Virus record (IMG/VR): IMGVR_UViG_3300020583_000021 | Coordinates: 1-46,037 of that record | From: a virus | Length of the DNA stretch: 46,037 nt | Reading direction: 5' to 3' (one strand) | Part shown: piece after piece, positions 39,112-46,037 of the stretch | How the letters are laid out: every line of letters begins with the position of its first letter | Position numbering within the stretch: position 1 is the first letter of the stretch | The notes under the pieces: model-generated | What the model was told of the DNA's origin: nothing | The model's database searches: none | What the model saw: the letters and a program-made list of their open reading frames with translations, nothing else | Program-made: the position numbers and the translations under genes

Positions 39112-39669
39112 TTATCCGCCGCCTGCCATCATCCCTTGGGCCGCCGCCTTCTCGCCGTTCAAGATGTATTGCTCCCCGAAGTTATTGGCGAGGCTCGTCC
39201 CTGAATTCTCTCCATTCAACGCCGATGTGGACGAGTTCAAATATCCCAGTGCCGTCGCTTCATCCACCCCATAGAGCGATTGCAACGCCGAAAGCGCCTG
39301 CTGTCTTTGCTGCTGCTGTAAATTGGCCTGCGACTGCTGGATACCCAGCGCGTTTGTGGAAAGCTGTCGTTGCGCCGAGCGCGATCCACTGCCAATCGCC
39401 CCTTGGAAGCCGCCTGTATTTCTCGTCCTGGCTGCGGTCAAATTCGCCTGCCCGGTGATGCCCGCAGTTGAGCCTCCCAGTGACTGTTGGCTCGCCGTGT
39501 TCATGTAGGCCAGTTGCTGCGGGGTGTAGCCTTGCGGGTTTGTGGCTTGCGACTCGAGTTGCGGCGTCAGAAAACTGTTGATGTCGGAACCAGAATTGAA
39601 TAGCGACTGGTTATTGGCCTGTCCGACGCCGGAGTTCGAGAGAAGCTGTTTGTTCGCGCCTTTTCCCAT
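39112..39669 (-). CDS. Gln/Asn-rich internal-virion-like protein, 185 aa
   Basis: Rich in Gln, Asn, Ser and Ala with a helical core (QQSQANLQQQQRQQALSALQ) and a Gly tail. This composition is common in podovirus ejection proteins preceding the larger internal proteins. ATG 39669 has AGGA about eight bases upstream. The role is inferred. Confidence 0.7.
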   Translation of the reverse strand: MGKGANKQLLSNSGVGQANNQSLFNSGSDINSFLTPQLESQATNPQGYTPQQLAYMNTASQQSLGGSTAGITGQANLTAARTRNTGGFQGAIGSGSRSAQRQLSTNALGIQQSQANLQQQQRQQALSALQSLYGVDEATALGYLNSSTSALNGENSGTSLANNFGEQYILNGEKAAAQGMMAGGG

Positions 39670-39678
39670 AAATAATTC

Positions 39679-42600
39679 CTAGACTCCGCTCTGCCGGAAG
39701 GCCGCGACCGGGTTCTTCATCATGTGCACGATGAATTTCTGCAATCGGATCTGCACGTCCGTCGCTCCCGGCAACGGAATCACCGAAACCCGGAAGAAAA
39801 TGCGATTGCCGCGGATGCCCGTCGTCCACTCCAGATCGTCCGCCAGGCAGTTCGAGGCGTCGGTGTCGGCGACCAGAAGGCGCGGCGAAAGCGACGGCAG
39901 AAAGTTGTAGAGAGAGTTCACGATGGGCGTGATGATCACTTGCCCCACTCCGGTCACGAAGGCGTGTACCTGTTTAACCAGTTTTGAGTCCGCTCCCAGC
40001 CCTAACGCCTGTTCCTGATCGTGATCGGTAAAGGCGTAGGTCGTGTAGTAGGGATAGATTTGCCCGTAGTCGTCGTCAGTGAGTTTGGCCGGATTGAGCG
40101 AATAAATATTTCCGAAGGATGCGCCGCCGGGGAAGGCTCCGCCCGCAAAGAAGATTTGCCTTTGGTTCTGCGGCCGCACCAGAATCTCCACATCGTTGGC
40201 CGCAATGTTCCACGCGCTCCACTTGCGCGTGAGATCCGACGATTTCATTTTCCCCTGAATCGTGATGTGCAAGGGCGGAGCACCCGCAATCTGTGTCGCG
40301 GTGTCCATCTCGCGGTAGTCGAGCACAAAGACGACGTTTGGTGTAGTGGCGCCATTAATCGGAACGGAAAAGTAAGCGCGCCGTGTGGCCGGATCGTTTT
40401 TAGCGACGACAGTTTGGCCCGCGCCCCAGTTGATGTCATCCCAGGTTTTGCGCGGATCCTGCGCCTGTGGCAAAGTCCCTCGAGAGATTTCCTGCGAGAC
40501 CTTCCAGAACTCCGCCCCGGCAAACAGGTAGACGCCGTTTTTCGCCGCCACCACGGCCCAGTCTTCCGCCGCGTCTCCCGTGCCGAACTTTCCCGGGTCG
40601 CCCGCTCGAACACTTAACGCGCCGGCCGCTCGCGTGAGTTGGTTCACGTTCCAGTCGTCCGGCTCTGAGGTATTGTCTTCGAAGATGTGAACTCCCTCTG
40701 CGGTTTCGAGCAGCGAGGATTGCCTTAGCAGGGCAAAGCAACGGATCGGGGACTCGTCATCGTCGGGCCCGAGATTGCCTGTCGTTTGGGCGAAGGCTTC
40801 CGGGTTTTCCACATAGGACCAGCGGCTTTGATTGTCGCGATAAGGGTTGTCGGTGAAAACGAATTCGTGCTCGGTCACGATGATGGTCGCAGCGTGGTTC
40901 AAGCCGATTTCATAGATGGAGAGAATCAGGTCCGAGGGAATCGTGGCCGGAGTTTCCGCATTAAACGTGGCAAAGGGAGTGAGCGCACCAGCGGTCGACA
41001 AAGTGTTGATGGCAATCTGCGCGGTCGCGGTGAAACTCGCCAAAACGCTGGATAAAACCACAAAATAATTCCCCGAGAGTCCGGCCGCGCTGGCCTTCGC
41101 CCAAAATCTGACCGAGTATTGCGTGCTCGGCGAAAAAATCGCATCGCCAAAGGAATCCTGATACCCGCTCTGGGTGAGCAAGCCTTTCTTGTTGCCGCTG
41201 CCGTCTCCCGTGATCCTCCAGCTCATCCCCGAGGCCCACGAGCCGCCGTTGACCAGAGTTCCACCCACATTAGAACCGGCATTCCAGCCGAGAGGCGCGG
41301 TCAACACTCCCGAGAGATATCCACCACAGAATCCCGTGTTCAGCAGGTTTTCGATCTTGTTGTAGTCGCCCCAGCAGGCCAGCCGTGAGGCGTAGGCGAA
41401 GAAGCCCAGCATGGGACCAAGCACAACCTGGTCGAATAGATCGTTGCCGATTTGGTCGATAGGTACGGCAGCTAATAACGTGTTGTCGGGAACGTCGAAC
41501 ACGTAAGAGGTCGAGGTATTGTCGGGGACGATGGTGGATTGCACCACGATGGGCGTCCCGGTTGGACTAGTGGGATTCGGCAGCGTGACCGAGGCTGGGA
41601 TGATGAAGAAGTTGTCGCCGCCCGCCGCCGTGAAGCCAAATATTCGAGCGATGACGTTGGCCGGACCGATCGGGAGATTCGTCAACTGCCACTGCGAATT
41701 CCCAACCGAAACAAATGAAACCGTCGGAGATGGAGCGGGAATCGCGCCCTGCCGGGTCAGCCACATACAGACGACTTGATGCACGCCGGGAGCAGACTGG
41801 CCGCCGAGAGAGACAGTGCCAGCCGCCGCGGTGGGCGTGATGACGACAGTCGCAGGCGCAGTTGCAAACGAAAAATAAATGCTCCAATGACCGAAGCCGA
41901 AAACCAGTTGAGTGACCACCCAGTTTGCGGGATTCCCCGCCGTGTTGTTGTCAAGGCCGCTGCCCGTGCCAATCAAAATGATGGTGTCGCCAACATTGAC
42001 GTTGGGCTTGGTGCTGCCCACTTCCGCGAAAGCCGTAGCCGGTCCGCAATCCCCACCACCAGAATTCGCCAACCCGGTTGCGGTGATGATGTAGGTGAAA
42101 GTCGTGGTCGAGGGAACGGTGCCGACCGTTTGCAGCCCGTTGTACCCGGCCACTCCCACGTTATAGACAAAGACAATCTGGTCCGGAATGAATCCGTGCG
42201 CCGAAGTGGTGGTGATTGTGACGACATTTCCACTTTGCGTGGCTCCCGTTGGCGATGCCGCGATGGCAAAAAAGGGCGTGTTGTCTACGCCAAGAACTGC
42301 AACACTATTCTGGTAATCCACGACCGTCGGCCCCGCTCCCGGCCCATCCATCGTCACCCGGTCTAAGTTGGTTCCGTCGTATTGCAGCGGAATCCCTTGG
42401 CCATGCAGCAGATCGGAACAGGCAAGGTATTCCCGTCCGAATTCCGAGACCGATTGCGCATAGAGACCGGGCGTGATCTGGAAAATGCTGGAGACGGTAC
42501 CCGGCGAGTTGCCCACGTCTTCCACCCAGAGCTTCCCATCCGAGGTCAGAATTAAGGTGAGGGGATCGTCGTTCGGCTGGATGTAGGTCTTTTCGTAGAG

Positions 42601-42810
42601 GACTTGGGTTCCGGCGGTGAGCGCGCCCGTGGCGAAAAGTTTGGCGAGGCCGGGGCGGGATACCCATTCTCCGGGGACGTAGCACCCATCCTGCTCGTCA
42701 GGAGTTAAGCCTTCGGGAATGTCTGACGGGGCAATGTCGCTCTTGCGCCCCGCAAACAAGGCGAGAGTGACATCTTTGACATCGGGTGGGGCGAATGCGG
42801 AAGAGGCCAT
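39679..42810 (-). CDS. Large tail nozzle-like structural protein, 1043 aa
   Basis: The largest protein in the genome; beta-rich with repeated Gly/Asn turns and no signal peptide. The N terminus (GLTPDEQDGCYVPGEWVSRP) resembles the start of podovirus nozzle or stabilisation proteins that form the distal tail. The C-terminal half has a propeller-like pattern (RAYFSVPINGATTPNVVFVL). It is followed by internal-virion-like genes as in podoviruses. The family call is by pattern and context. Confidence 0.7.
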   Translation of the reverse strand: MASSAFAPPDVKDVTLALFAGRKSDIAPSDIPEGLTPDEQDGCYVPGEWVSRPGLAKLFATGALTAGTQVLYEKTYIQPNDDPLTLILTSDGKLWVEDVGNSPGTVSSIFQITPGLYAQSVSEFGREYLACSDLLHGQGIPLQYDGTNLDRVTMDGPGAGPTVVDYQNSVAVLGVDNTPFFAIAASPTGATQSGNVVTITTTSAHGFIPDQIVFVYNVGVAGYNGLQTVGTVPSTTTFTYIITATGLANSGGGDCGPATAFAEVGSTKPNVNVGDTIILIGTGSGLDNNTAGNPANWVVTQLVFGFGHWSIYFSFATAPATVVITPTAAAGTVSLGGQSAPGVHQVVCMWLTRQGAIPAPSPTVSFVSVGNSQWQLTNLPIGPANVIARIFGFTAAGGDNFFIIPASVTLPNPTSPTGTPIVVQSTIVPDNTSTSYVFDVPDNTLLAAVPIDQIGNDLFDQVVLGPMLGFFAYASRLACWGDYNKIENLLNTGFCGGYLSGVLTAPLGWNAGSNVGGTLVNGGSWASGMSWRITGDGSGNKKGLLTQSGYQDSFGDAIFSPSTQYSVRFWAKASAAGLSGNYFVVLSSVLASFTATAQIAINTLSTAGALTPFATFNAETPATIPSDLILSIYEIGLNHAATIIVTEHEFVFTDNPYRDNQSRWSYVENPEAFAQTTGNLGPDDDESPIRCFALLRQSSLLETAEGVHIFEDNTSEPDDWNVNQLTRAAGALSVRAGDPGKFGTGDAAEDWAVVAAKNGVYLFAGAEFWKVSQEISRGTLPQAQDPRKTWDDINWGAGQTVVAKNDPATRRAYFSVPINGATTPNVVFVLDYREMDTATQIAGAPPLHITIQGKMKSSDLTRKWSAWNIAANDVEILVRPQNQRQIFFAGGAFPGGASFGNIYSLNPAKLTDDDYGQIYPYYTTYAFTDHDQEQALGLGADSKLVKQVHAFVTGVGQVIITPIVNSLYNFLPSLSPRLLVADTDASNCLADDLEWTTGIRGNRIFFRVSVIPLPGATDVQIRLQKFIVHMMKNPVAAFRQSGV

Positions 42811-42812
42811 AC

Positions 42813-42818
42813 TATAAA
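42813..42818 (+). promoter_or_regulatory. -10-like TATAAA before 42827
   Basis: TATAAA eight bases before GTG 42827, in the divergent space from the nozzle-like gene. No clear -35. Confidence 0.5.
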
Positions 42819-42826
42819 ATGTCGGA

Positions 42827-43036
42827 GTGGAGTTGCCTAAACTACCGGAATTGCCCGAAGTCGGCGTCTGCGAGGCAGACCGGACGATTCACATCTATTT
42901 GCCGAACGGAAATCACGCTTTAAAACCAATTTCAGCAGATCGAACGAAAGAACAAGCCCTCGCCGAAGTTCAGCAAATGCTTCGCGAAATGGGCTACATC
43001 GCATATCGCGAAAGAGACGTTCACAAAGCGAGTTAA
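42827..43036 (+). CDS. Plus-strand hypothetical protein, 69 aa
   Basis: GTG 42827 (MELPKLPELPEVG) opens a natural small alpha/beta protein (RTIHIYLPNGNHALKPI, then a helix). No ribosome site; a TATAAA lies eight bases upstream. It is directly followed by the Tat-like gene, with which it forms a two-gene plus-strand island inside the late region. Confidence 0.65.
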   Translation: MELPKLPELPEVGVCEADRTIHIYLPNGNHALKPISADRTKEQALAEVQQMLREMGYIAYRERDVHKAS

Positions 43037-43288
43037 ATGATGGACCGGCGGAAATTCATCTCAACTCTGATCGGCGGAGTGGCTGCCAGTGCGGCGGTGC
43101 GGACGTTTCCGTTCCGGGTGTTCAGCTTTCCGAGTAAGATCGAAACCGGCGACTGGAAGGGAATCCACATCGACTCTTATCCAGGAATTCTGCAAACGCC
43201 TTATTACGGCAGAGGTTGTGCGATTACTCCCGAGATGATTCAGCGAGCCATCGCCAGAGAACAGGCGCGCAGACTTTTGGGAATCTAG
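43037..43288 (+). CDS. Plus-strand Tat-signal protein, 83 aa
   Basis: Starts with DRRKFISTLIGGVAASAAV, a near-textbook twin-arginine leader (RRKFI), followed by about 50 residues (WKGIHIDSYPGIL) that end in a helix. ATG 43037 lies immediately after the previous stop. It is the second Tat-like protein of the genome. The mature part matches nothing I know; it probably acts in the periplasm. Confidence 0.7.
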   Translation: MMDRRKFISTLIGGVAASAAVRTFPFRVFSFPSKIETGDWKGIHIDSYPGILQTPYYGRGCAITPEMIQRAIAREQARRLLGI

Positions 43289-43305
43289 CCCTACATTTGC
43301 ATCAC

Positions 43306-43749
43306 CTAGAACGTGACCGCCTTCGGGCTAGCCTGCCCTCCGTAGTACACATACGAAGAGGGCTCCGAGGTGTAAAACGTCGAAGCCACCCGGAAGAAAA
43401 GCGTCTGCCCCTTCAAATACTGCAGAAAACTTTTTGAGATGCCGTTGTCGATCTGCACTGTTGTCTCAGGCGTGAACGTCGGAGTGCTGGAATACTCGAT
43501 CAGGTAAGCCGTGCCTCTGGGCGAATTGTTGTGCGTGATTGAAACCGTGCCAAAGCCGTTGGCGGCTGAAACGGAAATCGAAGTTGGAGTCGAAGGCGCG
43601 GGTTGGCTGGCTTGCGGGGAGGCATTGGTCTGGTTTCCGATGTTCTTATCGGCGGAAGCGAGCGCGTCCAGCGCCTCCGCAAAGAACCGGTCTTTCCCCA
43701 TGATGTAGGCGCGGTTCGGATAGGCCGCACCGGTTTGTGTGAGCGCCAT
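43306..43749 (-). CDS. Fibronectin-III-like structural protein, 147 aa
   Basis: Residues about 55-147 look like one Fn3 domain (SISVSAANGFGTVSITHNN, YLIEYSSTPTFTPE, LFFRVASTFYTSEPSSYVYY). The N terminus is helical (FFAEALDALASADK). It lies between an adaptor-like gene and the nozzle, so it is likely a tail or head-surface protein. ATG 43749. Confidence 0.65.
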   Translation of the reverse strand: MALTQTGAAYPNRAYIMGKDRFFAEALDALASADKNIGNQTNASPQASQPAPSTPTSISVSAANGFGTVSITHNNSPRGTAYLIEYSSTPTFTPETTVQIDNGISKSFLQYLKGQTLFFRVASTFYTSEPSSYVYYGGQASPKAVTF

Positions 43750-43756
43750 CGACTTC

Positions 43757-44200
43757 CTACGGCATCACAAAAATAGCTTCGCCCTGAATGGTGTCGTTCA
43801 GGACGTTCGCGGGATAGTTGCCCGCCGTGAGTTCGGTCAGCGCCGATTGCGCGGCCGCCCCAGTGAAAACCTGCATGGTGCCGTTGGTTAGGCTGGTTCC
43901 GGGCGCGTAGCTGTACTGATACATGCCGCTGCTCCCAGCTGCCCCTTGCGGGCGGGCGGAATTGAGTTCCACTTTTACAACTCCCTCAAACGTGGGCAGC
44001 ACCTGGCCCGGCATTCCCGCCAGTAGGCTCATGAGTTGCGTCAGGTCGAGCGTGTCCCCGCCCGCCACATACGGGTTGGCATTCGTGCCGGTATTGACGT
44101 TGGTGGGTGTGATGTAAAACAGCATGTGAAACATCTTGCCGGTTTTCCAGGTGAGCGGCTGGCCTGTCTGTGAGCCGGTTTGTACTTTGACGAATAGCAT
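43757..44200 (-). CDS. Structural protein in adaptor region, 147 aa
   Basis: ATG 44200 has AAGGAG nine bases upstream, which corrects the longer frame to 44497. The sequence is strand-rich (KMFHMLFYITPTNVNTG, VVKVELNSARPQ). Size and place after the 341-residue protein suggest a head-tail connector or minor tail protein. Confidence 0.68.
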   Translation of the reverse strand: MLFVKVQTGSQTGQPLTWKTGKMFHMLFYITPTNVNTGTNANPYVAGGDTLDLTQLMSLLAGMPGQVLPTFEGVVKVELNSARPQGAAGSSGMYQYSYAPGTSLTNGTMQVFTGAAAQSALTELTAGNYPANVLNDTIQGEAIFVMP

Positions 44201-44234
44201 CTTGGGTTTCTCCTTGGGGAAAAATCTGTTTGGT

Positions 44235-45260
44235 TCAGGCGGAGTGGCGGCGGCGAAAACGGCTGCCCCACGGAATGCGGGAGTAGCTCGCCCGTTGCTG
44301 CAGCTTGGCGTAAGAATTCGTGATTTGCGAGATAGCAGCGTCTCCGGCGGCGTCGAAATTCGGACCAAGCAAGGAACCTCGCGGAGTGACGAAAATCGCT
44401 GCGGCATAATTCGCCAGAGGTTCGGCACAGCCCATGATGGGTACGGGGGTTGCAGCAAAGCTGGACGAAGGGGCAATGTCCGGAAGATAAGCGGCATAGC
44501 GCGATTTCACATCCATCGGCACAATCGAGCCACGGAAATAGATCGCATCTTCCCGCCAATCGAAGTAGCGGTTCCAGCTTCCCTTGGCCTTTGATCGCAG
44601 TCCGTCCGGCGCAGGGTGCATCGGCCGCAAAACGTTCAAGTTCGGATTCGTCGCAGTCGCCCCACTCACGCTCTGCCGCTCTTCCAAGCGCAAGGGAGAA
44701 ATAAAATCCGCTGGCAATGTCGGACATCCTGAAAGTGTCTCCGGAGTCCAGAACGTCACCCCGTCGAAAAATCCCGCCCAGTTGATGTATTGTTCGACCG
44801 CCGGATCAAGATTGGCGATGACTGGGAAGCCGATCATTAAAGTAGTGCTCTCTAAGCGCGGGTGGCCTTTGTCGGCAAGTTTTTTCTGTACCTTCCGGAA
44901 CGCCAGATTGATCGTAGGGACGACGTAGGCTTGCGAGTCGGCGAAGATGTCTCCGGTCGGAATGGTTAACTCGTAGGGCAGTCCGTTCGCGACCGCGGCC
45001 TGGTTCAGCAAGTTGGCCGTGGTCGGCGAAGTCACCATCGCAATTTCGTTGGCTACGCCGTTGATGACGATGGCCACCCCATTCATCAAAGCGGTAAAGG
45101 TATTCCCCGAGGCCCATGTGATTGTTAGTCCACCCGCGTTGACGTTGACCGTGCCGGAGTTGGCGGGCTGAATATTTTGGATGTAGTCCCCCAGATAGGT
45201 CCGCACCATTTGGGTAACGGTGGCAAGGGAATCGTAGGGAGCTGAAGGAGGAAGGGGCAC
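44235..45260 (-). CDS. Head-tail adaptor-like structural protein, 341 aa
   Basis: No signal peptide. The pattern near 230-300 (DAIYFRGSIVPMDVKSRYAA, MGCAEPLANYAAAIF) recurs, as far as I recall, in adaptor-type proteins of phage head-tail junctions. The N-terminal half is strand-rich. It follows the split zinc-ribbon gene and an opposed small gene. The role is inferred from pattern and position. Confidence 0.65.
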   Translation of the reverse strand: MPLPPSAPYDSLATVTQMVRTYLGDYIQNIQPANSGTVNVNAGGLTITWASGNTFTALMNGVAIVINGVANEIAMVTSPTTANLLNQAAVANGLPYELTIPTGDIFADSQAYVVPTINLAFRKVQKKLADKGHPRLESTTLMIGFPVIANLDPAVEQYINWAGFFDGVTFWTPETLSGCPTLPADFISPLRLEERQSVSGATATNPNLNVLRPMHPAPDGLRSKAKGSWNRYFDWREDAIYFRGSIVPMDVKSRYAAYLPDIAPSSSFAATPVPIMGCAEPLANYAAAIFVTPRGSLLGPNFDAAGDAAISQITNSYAKLQQRASYSRIPWGSRFRRRHSA

Positions 45261-45265
45261 GGGAT

Positions 45266-45271
45266 TAGAAT
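45266..45271 (+). promoter_or_regulatory. -10-like TAGAAT before 45278
   Basis: TAGAAT six bases before ATG 45278, in the divergent gap to the adaptor gene. The -35 region is weak. Confidence 0.5.
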
Positions 45272-45277
45272 TGAACG

Positions 45278-45571
45278 ATGCTGACAGCGAAGGATATTTA
45301 CGAGGGGCTTGTCGACCAGTTAAGCGGCGAAGGGTCTTGCCACTACATTGAGCAACAGCGAAGCGATAGCGATTTTACGAATGTGACCGTGGACGGGGCA
45401 ATCGACTGCAAGCAATTCGCGGAACACATACTCACGAAAATCCGGACTGACCCTGCCAACCTAGTCTTCGGAAGGCCCATCAACGAAATCTATAAGTTGA
45501 TTTTGGAAGACGACCGGCAAACCGAAGAGAAACAGCGAACCGTTAGTTGGTCGCCTCCTCCTCTTCCTTGA
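45278..45571 (+). CDS. Plus-strand hypothetical protein, 97 aa
   Basis: ATG 45278 lacks a ribosome site but follows TAGAAT by six bases. The protein has a helix-strand pattern (AKDIYEGLVDQLSGEG, FAEHILTKIRTDPANLV) and a Pro tail. It is inserted between two late minus genes and overlaps the end of the zinc-ribbon gene. No family is recognised. Confidence 0.65.
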   Translation: MLTAKDIYEGLVDQLSGEGSCHYIEQQRSDSDFTNVTVDGAIDCKQFAEHILTKIRTDPANLVFGRPINEIYKLILEDDRQTEEKQRTVSWSPPPLP

Positions 45572-46037
45572 CCATCTTCGCGGCATCTCGTTCGCGTTTC
45601 TTCTGCCGCGCGGCCACGCTGGCTGCGTCGATGTCTTTGCCGCAGTGCTTACACACCTTCGCCCCGGCTCGAATATCTTCTCCACACTCCGGGCATTGGT
45701 CGAGCGTGTGATCGAGCGATCCCCAGAGCGGCGGACGGCCTAAGTAAGCGGCGGCTTCGTTATAGCGCGGGCGGTCCATCATCGAAACTTTTTCCCCGGC
45801 CTGCACTTTTTCGGAGCCTTGCGCGTAAATCAGATCCATCATCTGCGCCAGCTTGCCCCGCGCCCCTTCGATCTCATCTTCTTCCGGCTCTTCGTTTTGC
45901 GAGACGAACACTCCGAACCATTCTCCGTTGGTGGTGTGGATATCAAGGCCGGAGGAAGTGGAATTCTTTCCGATGATGTCGTCGGCCACGCCCATCACAT
46001 GCTTTACTTCCTTGCCGATCTTGCGCTCGCCGCTCAG
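45543..46037 (-). CDS. Zinc-ribbon structural-region protein, C-terminal part (cut by window edge)
   Basis: Continues the gene starting at 420. Within this copy the frame is open to 46037. The middle is helical and acidic (QNEEPEEDEIEGARGKLAQM) and the C terminus has a zinc ribbon (CPECGEDI ... CKHCGKDI) and a charged tail. Joined protein: about 258 residues. A ribbon at the end of a head-region protein may bind DNA or a partner. Confidence 0.8.
   Translation of the reverse strand: MSGERKIGKEVKHVMGVADDIIGKNSTSSGLDIHTTNGEWFGVFVSQNEEPEEDEIEGARGKLAQMMDLIYAQGSEKVQAGEKVSMMDRPRYNEAAAYLGRPPLWGSLDHTLDQCPECGEDIRAGAKVCKHCGKDIDAASVAARQKKRERDAAKMVKEEEEATN
45900..46037. repeat. Terminal redundancy, right copy
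   Basis: Matches 1-138; see the left copy. Supports a circular map of about 45.9 kb. Confidence 0.9.

Noticed and set aside
1-46037. CRISPR array, tRNA genes, insertion sequences
   Set aside because: No regularly spaced repeat-spacer units, no cloverleaf with the needed loop bases, and no transposase or terminal inverted repeats were found by reading.

Overview
The window is a complete tailed-phage genome. The last ~138 bases (45900-46037) repeat the first ~138 (1-138): positions 13-138 match 45912-46037 exactly, and the outermost dozen bases carry three mismatches. The contig therefore closes into a circle of about 45.9 kb, and a gene cut by the window edge becomes one 258-residue frame when the ends are joined. 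No tRNA, rRNA, CRISPR array or transposase was seen. Sec- and Tat-like signal peptides, sigma70-type promoters (TTGACA-17-TAAGAT), GGAGG-type ribosome sites, an outer-membrane-like C terminus and a moderately high GC content suggest a Gram-negative, probably soil or water, bacterial host. The taxon cannot be fixed from sequence alone.

Layout. (1) A long minus-strand late region runs from about 15.8 kb down to 1, through the circle junction, and on from 46 kb down to 29 kb. In transcription order it holds small genes, a short tyrosine recombinase, a probable small terminase, large terminase, a secreted Cys-rich protein, portal, scaffold-like protein, major capsid, a GroES-like co-chaperonin, adaptor and tail genes, a 1043-residue nozzle-like protein, three internal-virion-like proteins, and a cluster of exported tail-type proteins including a LamG plus SGNH hydrolase. 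It ends with membrane proteins and two DUF2829 (Tad2, anti-Thoeris) proteins. Short plus-strand genes with their own promoter-like boxes interrupt it (30078, 31313, 31822, 42827-43288, 45278). (2) A plus-strand early operon (16660-19790) encodes a RecA/AAA-type ATPase and an HNH-type protein. It diverges from two small minus genes across a two-operator control region (16579-16660). (3) A tightly coupled minus-strand early/replication operon (28597 down to 19726) encodes a cold-shock protein, a HerA/FtsK-like ATPase, an adenine methyltransferase and many small zinc-ribbon proteins, mostly joined by ATGA or GTGA overlaps. Its promoter carries a 24-bp palindrome and adjoins a 460-bp gene-free, iteron-like region (28598-29054), the best origin candidate.

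The short virion genes with a nozzle-like protein, internal proteins and no tape-measure gene point to a podovirus-like particle. A recombinase, repressor-like operators and anti-defence genes suggest a temperate or formerly temperate life style. No DNA or RNA polymerase and no endolysin could be recognised.

Most unusual are: a promoter pattern predicting leaderless transcripts (-10 box 6 to 9 nt before the start codon) at several switch and moron genes; a GroES homologue beside the capsid gene; a Tat-like small protein sharing the capsid N-terminal segment; about nine proteins with export signals; paired DUF2829 anti-defence genes; and paired perfect palindromes acting as probable operators.
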